Assembly (NCBI RefSeq): GCF_016863475.1
Contig: NZ_BOOY01000036.1
Span: 186,001-250,000 of the forward strand
Direction: 5' to 3'
DNA from: Spirilliplanes yamanashiensis
Lineage (GTDB): Bacteria; Actinomycetota; Actinomycetes; Mycobacteriales; Micromonosporaceae
Length of the DNA stretch: 64,000 bases
The translations under genes and the position numbers were made by a program. The notes under the pieces are model-generated. The model did no database searches. It saw only the letters and a list, made by a program, of their open reading frames with translations, and was not told the origin of the DNA. This document shows, piece by piece, positions 38,798 to 46,805 of the stretch; the first letter of the stretch is position 1; each line of letters starts with the position of its first letter.

Positions 38798-40126
38798 CTA
38801 GAGGATCGAGAGGTCGATCGCGTCCGCGATGGCCCGGTAGCCGGCGTCGCTCGGGTGCAGCCAGTCGCCCGTGTGCAGGCCGTCGCGCATCCGGCTCGGG
38901 TCGTCCGGGTCGCGCACGGCGGCGTCCGCGTCGACGAACCCGTCGAACAGCTCGCCCGCCCGGATCCGCTCGTTGACCTGCTCGCGCACCCGCTCCCGCT
39001 CCTCGGTCCACAGGTCGGTGCCGCCGATCGGCAGCAGCGTCGAGCCGATCACCCGCACGCCCTGGCCGTGCGCGGCGGCGACGATCCGCTCGTAGCCGGC
39101 CCACACGTCCGCGGCGTCCGGCTCGTCGGTGTGCCGGATGTCGTTGATGCCCAGCATCAGCACCACCGTGCGGGTCGCGGGCGGCTCGGCGATGTCGCGT
39201 TCGGCCCGGTCCACGCCCGGGCGGCCGCGCTTGTCGTCGCCCGCCGCGGCGCGGGCGCTCTCGGCGACGTCGCCGTCGCCGCTCTCGACGCGCTCCTCGC
39301 CGTCGCCCTCGCCCTCGCCGTCGCCCCAGTCGGCGTCGTCGGCGTCCGGCAGCAGCAGGTTGCCCGAGATGCCGCTGTTCACCACCGCCAGCCGCTGCGG
39401 CGCCGCCTCCAGCCGGTCCGCCAGCACGTCCGGCCAGCGCCGGTCCTTGCCGAACGTCGAGCCGTGCCCGTCGGTGATCGAGTCGCCGAACGCCACCACC
39501 GTGCCCGTCGCGCCCGAACCCGCCACGTCCACCCCGGTCAGGTACCACCACGACGTCGACGTGCGGTCGAACGCGTCCGACGACTCGTCCGCGGCGTGGT
39601 CGCCCTCCGCCGCGTACTGGGTGCGCAACGCCAGGATGTGCCGCGACGCCCGCGGCGGCGGGTCCGGCACGTGCACGCTGACGGCCAGCGTCGCCCCGTC
39701 CGCCACCTCGAACGGCACCGGGTCGCTCACCACCGAGCCGCCGTCCGGCACGTCCACCGTCAGGTTGCCGCCGAACGTCACCGGCGCCGCCGGTCCGCCC
39801 AGCCCGCCGGCGCCCTGCGGGTCGGCGAGCGCCACCGTCACCGGGCCGAACTCCGCCTCGTCGCCGCCGAACGCGTTCGACAGCCGCAGCCGCACCGCCG
39901 AACCGCCCACGCTGAGGCGCACCACGTTGCGCACCGTGTACGGGCCGTCGCCGAAGTCGCCGCGGTCGCCGTCCGACATCGGCGCAGCCCAGGCGCCCAC
40001 CCACTGCGGCGGCGCGGGCACCGCCGCCGCCGACGGGGACGGCCCCGGCCGGTTGTACTGGGTCGCCACGGCGACCGCCCCGAGGAGCGCGGCGACCGTC
40101 ATGACCACGACGCGCCGCAGACCCAT
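38798..40126 (-). CDS. Secreted SGNH/GDSL hydrolase with acidic insertion
   Basis: 442 residues. A hydrophobic N-terminal segment (about 8-22) is followed by a beta domain (WVGAWAAPMSDGD...) and the SGNH core: block I VVAFGDSITDGHG (Ser nucleophile), block II VNSGISGN, block III MLGINDI, block V DWLHPSD. Between blocks II and III a low-complexity acidic stretch of about 50 residues (DADDADWGDGEGEGDGEERV, continuing in D/E/R-rich sequence) is inserted where family members have a short loop. It acts as an esterase or lipase outside the cell; the substrate is unknown. GGGGAGG lies just before the ATG at 40126. Confidence 0.9.
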   Translation of the reverse strand: MGLRRVVVMTVAALLGAVAVATQYNRPGPSPSAAAVPAPPQWVGAWAAPMSDGDRGDFGDGPYTVRNVVRLSVGGSAVRLRLSNAFGGDEAEFGPVTVALADPQGAGGLGGPAAPVTFGGNLTVDVPDGGSVVSDPVPFEVADGATLAVSVHVPDPPPRASRHILALRTQYAAEGDHAADESSDAFDRTSTSWWYLTGVDVAGSGATGTVVAFGDSITDGHGSTFGKDRRWPDVLADRLEAAPQRLAVVNSGISGNLLLPDADDADWGDGEGEGDGEERVESGDGDVAESARAAAGDDKRGRPGVDRAERDIAEPPATRTVVLMLGINDIRHTDEPDAADVWAGYERIVAAAHGQGVRVIGSTLLPIGGTDLWTEERERVREQVNERIRAGELFDGFVDADAAVRDPDDPSRMRDGLHTGDWLHPSDAGYRAIADAIDLSIL

Positions 40127-40143
40127 CGCCTCCCCGGACCCAT

Positions 40144-40160
40144 AGATTTCGCTTAAATCT
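40144..40160 (-). promoter_or_regulatory. AT-rich inverted repeat before the SGNH hydrolase gene
   Basis: AGATTT-cgctt-AAATCT lies 18-34 nt upstream of the ATG at 40126, the only AT-rich spot in the gap 40127-40368. A candidate operator/-10. The rest of the gap is GC-rich without clear features apart from TAGGGT about 45 nt before the M48 gene. Confidence 0.35.
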
Positions 40161-40368
40161 TGCCGCGCCGCCACCGCCGGATCCAAGGCCGGATTCGCGC
40201 GGGCCCGACCCCCGCGCCGCGCCCGGCGGCGTGTCCGGGCAGCTCACGGCCGCCTCGTGGGCCGTCCGGCCGGGGTACGGGTTCACCCGGTCGGGCGGAT
40301 GTTCCGGCCCGGGGCGGACTCTAGGGTGGGGTGGGTCTCGGGCGTCCGAGCCGGAGGGAGAGCGAGCG

Positions 40369-42573
40369 ATGCCGACAGCCCTGCGGGGCCGGCTGGCGGT
40401 CCTGCTGCTCGCCGGGTCCTTCGTCGTGGCGGGCGCCGAGCTGCTCGTCGTCGTCGCCGTCGTGTTCGCCCTGCTCCAGTGGCTGCCCACCGGCCACGCC
40501 GTCGCCGTCGCGGTGCCGCTGTGCATCGCGCCCGTCGGCGCCCTCGCGTACGCGCTGCGCCGCGCCCTGCACGTCCGGCACGCCGCCGTCGCCGGGGTGC
40601 CCGTCACCCGCGCCGACGCCCCGCGGCTGTGGTCCGAGGTGGACGAACTGGCGGCCGGCGCGCAGGCCCGCACCCCCGACGCGCTCACCGTCGTCGCCGA
40701 CGCCACCGTCACCGTCGTCGAACGCAGCCGCCTGCTCGGCCTGCTCGGCGGGCGCCGCGAACTCGTCGTCGGCCTGCCCGTCCTGCAGGCCCTGGACGTC
40801 GACCACCTGCGCGCCCTGCTCGCCCACGAGCTGGCCCACGACTCCCGCCTCGCCGGCCGCGCCCGCCCGGCCGTCTGGCGGGGCCGCCACGCCCTCGACC
40901 GCTCCGTCGCCCGCACCGGCCCGCGCAACGTGGCCGCCTGGCCCCTGCGCGGCTACGCCCGGCTCGTCCACACCGTCAGCGCCCCGGTCCTGCACGCCCA
41001 CGAACTCGCCGCCGACCGCTACGCCGCCCGCGCCGCCGGCCCCCGCGCCGCCGCCGAGGCCCTACGCGACCTGCCCATGCTCGTCGCCGCCCAGCAGCTG
41101 TTCCACGCCGAATACCTGGGCCCCGGCTGGCAGGCGGGCCACGTCCCGGACGACGTGTTCGGCGGCCTCCTGCGCATGCTCGCGGCCCGCGCCGACGACC
41201 TCGCGGCGTGGCGCGCCACCATGCCCGACGACCCGGACACCACCCACCCACCCCTGACCGAACGCCTCGCCGCCCTCACCGCCACCCCACCGAACCCGGT
41301 CCCGCCGCAGCCCACCGCCCCGGCGGAGCAGCCGGTCCCGGCGCCGGCGCCCGCCTCCGCGCCCGCCGTTCCCGCGCCTGCCGGCTCCGCCGGCGCCTCC
41401 GCTCCCGCGGCCACCCCCGCCGCCGCGCCTGCTCCCGCCACCGCGCCCACTTCCGCGGCCGCCGCCGCGCCCGCTTCGGGCGGCTCCGCCGCCGCGCTCG
41501 GGCAGGAGGCAACGGCGCCCGCCTCGGCGCCCGCGCCAACCGGCCCCGCGGTCGCCGCCGGCACGGTCGCCGCTCAGGCCGCACACCCGACCGCCGGGGC
41601 CGCCCCCTCGACCGCCGGGGCCGCTCCCTCCACCCCATCCACCCCCGCCGCCGCGGGCGGCGGGAATCCCGACGGGCGGTGGCCGGCCGGGCAGCTCGTG
41701 CCCGACCTGCCCGGGCTCGGGCTCGCGGTGCAGGCCATCGCGTTCCCGCCGCACGGGCGGACCGCGCTGTCGTGGGACGAGTTCTTCGGCGCCGCCCGTA
41801 CCGCCGAGATGGAGCGCGAGGCCGACGGCGCGTTGCAGGCGGTCGGGCGGGTGATCGGCGGGCCCGTCGCCGGGCTGGCCGGGGCGCTGGAGCTGGCCGA
41901 GGGTGACGCGCTCGTGCCGTCCGTCCGCAAGGTGTTCCCCGACCTCGACCCCGACGCGGCCACCGCGCGCGCCGCGGAGCTGGTCACCCTGCTGCTGGCG
42001 CTGGCCGCGCTGGGGTCCGGCGCGGCCCGGTGGCGGCACAGCTGGACCGGCGCGGCCGAGCTGGTCGCCGCGGACGGCGGGCCGCTGGACCTGGCCGAGC
42101 TGGCCGACCTGGCGGTGCGGCCGGACGGGGCGGACAAGCTGCGCCGGCGGCTCGCCGAGCTGGGCATCGACCCGGCGCCCGCGCCGGTCAGCCCGCCGGC
42201 GGGCGGCGCGGTCGTCGGCGGCCTGGTCAACCTGGCCGTGGACGGGGCGCGCGCCGACCTGCTGATCCTCGACACGGGCCTGGTGCTGGTGCCGGGGCTG
42301 CCGCGCACCCGGGCGGGCGAGGCGCGGCCGCGGCTGGCGCGGCTCGCGGCGGCGGGGGACGCGGCGCGGCTGGCCGAGGTCCCGGGCACCCGGTTCGTGC
42401 CGTGGGCGGAGCTGGCGGGCGGGCAGCGGACCCGGCGGACGCCGCGGGCGTACCGGCTGGACCTGCGGGCCGGCGGGGCGTTGCAGGTCAGGGCGGGCCT
42501 GGACGTGGCCGAGCTGGCCGCCGGGTGGGCCGCGCTGGAGGACGCGGTGGCGTTCGTGAATCGCCCGCGCTGA
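40369..42573 (+). CDS. M48-family metalloprotease with long Ala/Pro linker and extra C-terminal domain
   Basis: 734 residues. Two membrane helices (about 10-60) precede an M48-like domain with the zinc motif ALLAHELAHDSRLAG (H-E-x-x-H) and the third ligand Glu in HAHELAADRYAAR. Beyond about residue 305 comes a stretch of roughly 125 residues made almost only of Ala, Pro, Ser and Thr, then a C-terminal domain of about 300 residues (LVPDLPGLGLAVQAIAFPPH... LEDAVAFVNRPR) that I do not recognise. GGAGGGAG precedes the ATG. M48 proteases act in membrane protein quality control; the tail is probably a tethered partner domain. Confidence 0.85.
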   Translation: MPTALRGRLAVLLLAGSFVVAGAELLVVVAVVFALLQWLPTGHAVAVAVPLCIAPVGALAYALRRALHVRHAAVAGVPVTRADAPRLWSEVDELAAGAQARTPDALTVVADATVTVVERSRLLGLLGGRRELVVGLPVLQALDVDHLRALLAHELAHDSRLAGRARPAVWRGRHALDRSVARTGPRNVAAWPLRGYARLVHTVSAPVLHAHELAADRYAARAAGPRAAAEALRDLPMLVAAQQLFHAEYLGPGWQAGHVPDDVFGGLLRMLAARADDLAAWRATMPDDPDTTHPPLTERLAALTATPPNPVPPQPTAPAEQPVPAPAPASAPAVPAPAGSAGASAPAATPAAAPAPATAPTSAAAAAPASGGSAAALGQEATAPASAPAPTGPAVAAGTVAAQAAHPTAGAAPSTAGAAPSTPSTPAAAGGGNPDGRWPAGQLVPDLPGLGLAVQAIAFPPHGRTALSWDEFFGAARTAEMEREADGALQAVGRVIGGPVAGLAGALELAEGDALVPSVRKVFPDLDPDAATARAAELVTLLLALAALGSGAARWRHSWTGAAELVAADGGPLDLAELADLAVRPDGADKLRRRLAELGIDPAPAPVSPPAGGAVVGGLVNLAVDGARADLLILDTGLVLVPGLPRTRAGEARPRLARLAAAGDAARLAEVPGTRFVPWAELAGGQRTRRTPRAYRLDLRAGGALQVRAGLDVAELAAGWAALEDAVAFVNRPR

Positions 42574-42801
42574 GCAGGTCACCGACAGGTGTCGATCCGG
42601 CCACGGCCGGCTGACCGCTGAACTGTTGGCGGCTCTCGTCCGTTCGTCTCTATTGAGGGTCTGATTCGTGACGAAGGGCAGAACGGGTCGTCACTTTCGG
42701 TCATGATGGGCGGGCGGAGCGTCGCTTACCTTCCTGTCTTCCGGGGTACGGGTAGGCCGACCGCAACGAGCGGGATCGACCACGTCGGGGGAGGTGGGGT
42801 C

Positions 42802-43293
42802 ATGGAGCGAGGCCCCCTGGCGCTGTTCGCGGCCATCATCGCGGTGGGCCTGGGCCCGGCGCTGTGGGTCGGCGCCCAGCTCGGCACCATCCCGGCGAGC
42901 CCGCCGAGCCCGATCACCAGCGTCGTGGGCGACGAGGCGGCGCAGGCGCCCGGCGGCGGCGCGGCCGCGCCGGAGGAGGTGGTCCCGGCGGACCTGGGCC
43001 CGACCAGGCGCACCGCCGGCAACGGCGACGCGGAGATCCGGCCCCAGCGCAGCGCACCCCGGCCCACGACGCCCAGCGCGGTGAGCACGACCCCGCCGGT
43101 GGTCCCGACGCCGTCGTCGAAGCCGCCCACCACCCCGCCCGTCGAGGTGACGGACGACCCGGCGACCCCGGACCCCACGGGCAGCGCGGACGCCACGCCG
43201 GGCGCCCCGGCGACGGTGACGCCGGCCGTGGAGGGTTCGCCGCTGGTGCAGTCGAAGCCCACCCCGGGCGTCCTCGTCGAGGCGGCCCGCTAG
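42802..43293 (+). CDS. Membrane-anchored or secreted Pro/Thr-rich protein
   Basis: 163 residues: a short N-terminus, a hydrophobic signal/anchor (LALFAAIIAVGLGPALWVGA), and a low-complexity tail rich in Pro, Thr, Ala and acidic residues ending SKPTPGVLVEAAR. No domain is recognisable; such proteins often span the cell wall. GGGGGAGG-type ribosome site ahead of the ATG. The 228-nt gap before it (42574-42801) has only a small hairpin CCGGCC-ac-GGCCGG after the protease gene. Its stop overlaps the convergent oxidoreductase stop (CTAG). Confidence 0.75.
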   Translation: MERGPLALFAAIIAVGLGPALWVGAQLGTIPASPPSPITSVVGDEAAQAPGGGAAAPEEVVPADLGPTRRTAGNGDAEIRPQRSAPRPTTPSAVSTTPPVVPTPSSKPPTTPPVEVTDDPATPDPTGSADATPGAPATVTPAVEGSPLVQSKPTPGVLVEAAR

Positions 43294-43700
43294 CGGGTCA
43301 GCGCCACGACCGGGATGCGCCGGCCGGCCCTGGCCGCGTGGTCGGCGAAGAACGGGTGGCCGGCGACGATCCGCTCCCACGCCGCGTCGTGCTCGGCGCC
43401 CGTCAGCGGGGTGGCCGTCCCCGCCCACCGCTCGCCGTCCACCTCGACCGTCACGCGCGGGTCGGCGACCAGGTTGTGGTACCAGTCCGGGTGCCGCGGG
43501 GCGCCCGCGTTGGAGGCGATGACGAGCAGCCGGTCGCCGTCGCGCACGTACATCATCGGGGTGACCCGGTCCGCCCCGGTGCGGGCGCCGGTCGTCGTGA
43601 GCAGCAGCAGCGGCCGCTCGCCGAGGCGTCGCCCGGCGGCGCGGAACTCCTCGATCAACGCCGCGTTGTACGCGTGCTGGTCGGCGGGCAGGGTGCTCAT
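43290..43700 (-). CDS. F420-dependent (deazaflavin) nitroreductase-family protein
   Basis: 136 residues of the DDN/FDOR-A family: LLLLTTTGARTGADRVTPMMYV and the phosphate-binding/substrate region NAGAPRHPDWYHNLVADPRVTVEV. Such proteins reduce quinones or other substrates with F420H2. The start ATG overlaps the stop of the upstream WYL regulator (ATGA), so the two are co-translated. This makes it the likely target or effector of that regulator. Confidence 0.93.
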   Translation of the reverse strand: MSTLPADQHAYNAALIEEFRAAGRRLGERPLLLLTTTGARTGADRVTPMMYVRDGDRLLVIASNAGAPRHPDWYHNLVADPRVTVEVDGERWAGTATPLTGAEHDAAWERIVAGHPFFADHAARAGRRIPVVALTR

Positions 43701-44689
43701 GCGTCCTCCGTGGGGTAGAGCGCGGCCAGCTCGCGGGCCGTGCCGGCGAACATCGCGCGCAGCGACGCGGGCGCCAGGACCTCGACCTCGGCGCCCAGCT
43801 TGAGCAGTTCGATGTGGCCGTGCCGGTCCGACTCGATCGGCACCTCCGTCTCCAGCCAGCCGTCGGGCCCGGGCGGCCCGGCGGCGGCGCGCGCGCCGCG
43901 GCTCATCTCGGGCGGGAAGACGTAGCCCATCCGCTCCAGCGCCGCCGCGGTCATCCGCACCCGGGCGGTGCCGCGGTAGACGCTGCTCTCGTACCGGTCG
44001 GCCCACTCCCGCCAGAAGGCGGCCAGGTCGAACCCGGCGGGCCGGTCGGCGGGCGCGTCGAGCGGCTCGGCGTCGAGGACGGCGGCGACCCGGTACGCGG
44101 TGACGCGCTCGCGGGACACGGCCACCAGGTACCAGCGGCCCGCCTTGAGGACCACGCCGAGCGGGTGCAGGGTGCGGGTGACCTCGCGCGGGGTCTTCCA
44201 CCGCCGGTAGCGCACCTGCAGCTGCCGCCCGGACCACACGGCGTCGGCCACGGTCGCCAGGTGCGGGGTGGGTTCGGCGGCCCGGAACCAGCCGGGGGCG
44301 TCCAGGTGGAACCGGTCGCGCAGCCGGCCGGCGCGGGCGCCCAGCTCGCCGGGCAGCGCCGCGCGCAGCTTCAGCTCGGCGGCGGCCAGCACGGACCCGA
44401 GGCCCAGCTCGGCGGCGGGGCCGGGCATGCCGGCCAGGAACAGGGTCTCGGCCTCGTCGGCGGTCAGGCCGGTCAGCCGGGTGCGGTAGCCGTCGAGCAG
44501 CTGGTAGCCGCCGGCCGGGCCGCGGTCCGCGTACACCGGGACGCCGGCGGCGCCGAGGGACTCGACGTCGCGGTAGACGGTGCGGACGGAGACCTCGAGC
44601 TCGTCGGCGAGCGCCTGCGCCGTCATACGCCCGCGGGTCTGCAACAGCAGCAGCAGCGAGACGAGCCGGGACGCGCGCACACCGGGCAC
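43697..44689 (-). CDS. WYL-domain regulator (YafY-like)
   Basis: 330 residues: winged helix ALADELEVSVRTVYRDVESLGAAGVPV and WYL domain KAGRWYLVAVSRERVTAYRV, with a C-terminal extension ending ALYPTEDA. GTG start at 44689. A perfect 37-bp palindrome begins 5 nt upstream, which I take as its own operator. The 4-nt overlap with the F420-type oxidoreductase indicates a two-gene operon, the usual arrangement for YafY-type regulators. Confidence 0.9.
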   Translation of the reverse strand: MPGVRASRLVSLLLLLQTRGRMTAQALADELEVSVRTVYRDVESLGAAGVPVYADRGPAGGYQLLDGYRTRLTGLTADEAETLFLAGMPGPAAELGLGSVLAAAELKLRAALPGELGARAGRLRDRFHLDAPGWFRAAEPTPHLATVADAVWSGRQLQVRYRRWKTPREVTRTLHPLGVVLKAGRWYLVAVSRERVTAYRVAAVLDAEPLDAPADRPAGFDLAAFWREWADRYESSVYRGTARVRMTAAALERMGYVFPPEMSRGARAAAGPPGPDGWLETEVPIESDRHGHIELLKLGAEVEVLAPASLRAMFAGTARELAALYPTEDA

Positions 44690-44693
44690 GGTA

Positions 44694-44730
44694 CCGGGAG
44701 ATGCTGACAGCGACTGTCAGCATCTCCCGG
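44694..44730. promoter_or_regulatory. Perfect 37-bp palindrome upstream of the WYL regulator
   Basis: Left arm CCGGGAGATGCTGACAG (44694-44710), three-base centre CGA, right arm CTGTCAGCATCTCCCGG (44714-44730). The core TGACAG-cga-CTGTCA fits a dimeric operator. It covers the space from the regulator start codon to 9 nt before the stop of the gene upstream (44739), so it may also terminate that gene. Its position directly on the translation start favours autoregulation. Confidence 0.7.
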
Positions 44731-44738
44731 CGGGGGTG

Positions 44739-45869
44739 TCACAGGGCGAGCAGGCGGTCCAGGAAGTCCCGGTAGCCGCGGATGCGCACCCGCAGCGCCT
44801 CGGTGTCGGAGGCCTCGGTGCCGCTCAGCTTCGACCGCTGCTCCTTCAGCGCCGCGGTCAGCGCGTCGACGGCCTCGTCGACCAGGGACGCGGCCTCGTC
44901 GGCGGCGGCCTTCGGGTCGTCGACGAAGCGCAGCTGCACATCGCGCCAGCGGTCCTTGAAGCTGCTCGGGTCGGCGAACAGCGGGCCGACCTCGGGGCCG
45001 CCGCCGGGCTTGGCGGCGTCGGTGGCGGCGAAGGTGCGCGCCTCACCGCCCGGCGCGACGACCACCGGGTCGGAGAACGTGCCGCCGTCCTCCAGGACGC
45101 CGTCGTCGGTGCCGGTGCCGGCGGGCCGGTCGGTGGTGGTGCCGCCGAAGGCGGCGGCGGTGGGGACCGGCTCGGCGAACGGCCGCCCGTCGGTGCGGTC
45201 GGCGTCGTCGGCGGTGTGGTCGTCGCCGCGGCGCTCGCCGAGGGCGGGCTCCTCGAAGCCGGACGGCCGGCCCTGGGCGGCGTCGCGGTCGGCCTCCCGG
45301 TCGGCTTCCCGGTCGGCTTCCCGGTCGCGGTCGGTGTCGATGCTCACCGGGCCGGGGGCGTCGGTGGCGTGGGCGCCCGCGACCGGCACGTCGAGCCGGT
45401 CGGTCTCCCGGTCGGTGTCCCGGTCGGGGTCCAGGGTGGGGTCGGTGGTGGTGTCGTGGTCGCGCAGGTCGCCGGGGTCGGCGGCGCCGGCGGTCGGCGG
45501 GGCGCCCGCCACCACCGGGTCGTCGAAGGTGCCGCGGTCGGTGAGGGCGTCACCGGGCTTCCGGTCGGAATCGTCCCGGTCGGCGGCGTCGCGGTCGGTG
45601 AGGGCGTCACGGTCGCGGTCGGTGTCGCGGTCGGCGTCCGGGCCCGGCGCGGCCGGGGTGCCGGTCAGGTCGCCGGCGCGGGCCTGCTCCTCGACGGCGT
45701 CCTCGCCGTGCCGGGGGCCCTGCGCCCACGGGGAGGCGGGCCGCTGCTGGGGGACGGGCACCGGGTCGGAGGCCACGTGCCCGGGGGCGTCCTCGGAGGT
45801 GCCGCGGTCGTCGCGGTCCCGGTCGTCGTCGCGGTCGGTGGTGTCGCGATCGTTCGTGAAGAAGCGCAT
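44739..45869 (-). CDS. Asp/Arg-repeat protein with C-terminal RFVD domain
   Basis: 376 residues. The first 300 are low-complexity, dominated by D-R-D and D-T-D-R units with a 12-bp tandem (45287-45322) coding repeated E-A-D-R. The last 90 residues form an ordered helical domain, SSFKDRWRDVQLRFVDDPKA, then ADEAASLVDEAVDALTAALK and a final FLDRLLAL. No signal or membrane segment. The C-terminal domain is clearly related to part of the next gene upstream (AWEEVQVRFVDEPADAV), so the two are a paralogous pair. AGGAAGG lies 6 nt ahead of ATG 45869. I do not recognise a function. Confidence 0.75.
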   Translation of the reverse strand: MRFFTNDRDTTDRDDDRDRDDRGTSEDAPGHVASDPVPVPQQRPASPWAQGPRHGEDAVEEQARAGDLTGTPAAPGPDADRDTDRDRDALTDRDAADRDDSDRKPGDALTDRGTFDDPVVAGAPPTAGAADPGDLRDHDTTTDPTLDPDRDTDRETDRLDVPVAGAHATDAPGPVSIDTDRDREADREADREADRDAAQGRPSGFEEPALGERRGDDHTADDADRTDGRPFAEPVPTAAAFGGTTTDRPAGTGTDDGVLEDGGTFSDPVVVAPGGEARTFAATDAAKPGGGPEVGPLFADPSSFKDRWRDVQLRFVDDPKAAADEAASLVDEAVDALTAALKEQRSKLSGTEASDTEALRVRIRGYRDFLDRLLAL

Positions 45870-45883
45870 CGGGGGGTCCTTCC

Positions 45884-46510
45884 TCACCGGCCGGCGGAGC
45901 CGGCGATGTCGGGGCGGGCGGGGTCGGGACGGGCGCCGTCGTCGGTCGACTGCTGGCGGGGAAGGTCCGTGGACTGCACCGGCTCCTCGCCGAGCAGGTC
46001 GGCGACCAGGGCGCGGTAGTGCACCAGGGCCTGGCGCAGGTCCTCGGTGGTGGCCTCACCGCGGTCGTTGCGCTCGCTGATCTCGTGCGCGTCACGGTAG
46101 TGGCCGAGCGTGCGGGCGTGCTCGACGGACAGTGTGGCGAGCTGGTCGTCGTACGAGCCGGTGGGGTAGCCGCGCTCGGCGATCAGGCGGGTGACGAGGG
46201 CGTCCGCGGTCCGGACGGCGTCGGCGGGCTCGTCGACGAAGCGGACCTGGACCTCCTCCCAGGCGGCGGAGTACCGCGCGCGGGACTCGGCGGACAGCGG
46301 CTTGAGCTCGAGCTCGGCGTGGCGGCTCTGCCGCTCGCGCAGCTCCTGCTCGGCGGCGCCGCGGTCTTCCTTCTCGGCGACCACCCGGTCGTATTCGGGG
46401 CCGAAGGTCTTCTGCAGCGATCGGCGCCGGGCGACGCGCGCCGCCACGGCCGCGATCAGCAGGACGGCGAGGATCACCACGATGAGGACGACGATCTGCG
46501 TGGATGTCAT
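45884..46510 (-). CDS. Single-pass membrane protein with RFVD domain
   Basis: 208 residues: one N-terminal membrane helix (about 5-27), an Arg-rich cytoplasmic start, a helical linker (LQKTFGPEYDRVVAEKEDRGAA), and the domain RYSAAWEEVQVRFVDEPADA with VRTADALVTRLIAERGYPTGS and a long C-terminal helical part EHARTLGHYRDAHEISERN. A conserved actinobacterial family, to my recognition without known function. It is 14 nt upstream of the Asp/Arg-repeat gene, so they are co-transcribed and probably work as a membrane-bound and a soluble partner. GGAGG before ATG 46510. The gap 46511-46805 holds the divergent control region with the conservon. Confidence 0.8.
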   Translation of the reverse strand: MTSTQIVVLIVVILAVLLIAAVAARVARRRSLQKTFGPEYDRVVAEKEDRGAAEQELRERQSRHAELELKPLSAESRARYSAAWEEVQVRFVDEPADAVRTADALVTRLIAERGYPTGSYDDQLATLSVEHARTLGHYRDAHEISERNDRGEATTEDLRQALVHYRALVADLLGEEPVQSTDLPRQQSTDDGARPDPARPDIAGSAGR

Positions 46511-46730
46511 GGGTGCCTCCTTTCCCGTCTGTAATGCCACGCAACCGAGATCGTCAATCCGGACCCCCGGGCGAACTCGTTCCGGGCCGAAAGTCGACTG
46601 ATTCCAGAAAACGCGGGGACGGGGCGTTTCGCCGACCGTGACCCGGGCCGCCGGCACGTCGTCGAGCGGCCGGCGGGTCCTCAGTGGACGAACCGCCGGG
46701 CCACCGTCCGGTTCGGACCGGGCATGTGAT

Positions 46731-46750
46731 CGATCGGCTAGTGCCGATCG
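46731..46750. promoter_or_regulatory. Palindrome upstream of the conservon
   Basis: CGATCGGC-TAGT-GCCGATCG, 8-bp perfect arms, about 55 nt before the CvnA start. A candidate operator for the conservon. Confidence 0.45.
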
Positions 46751-46805
46751 CCACGATTACGTATCCTGCTCCGAGCGCGCGCTCCCCGTGACGGACGAGG
46801 TCTGG

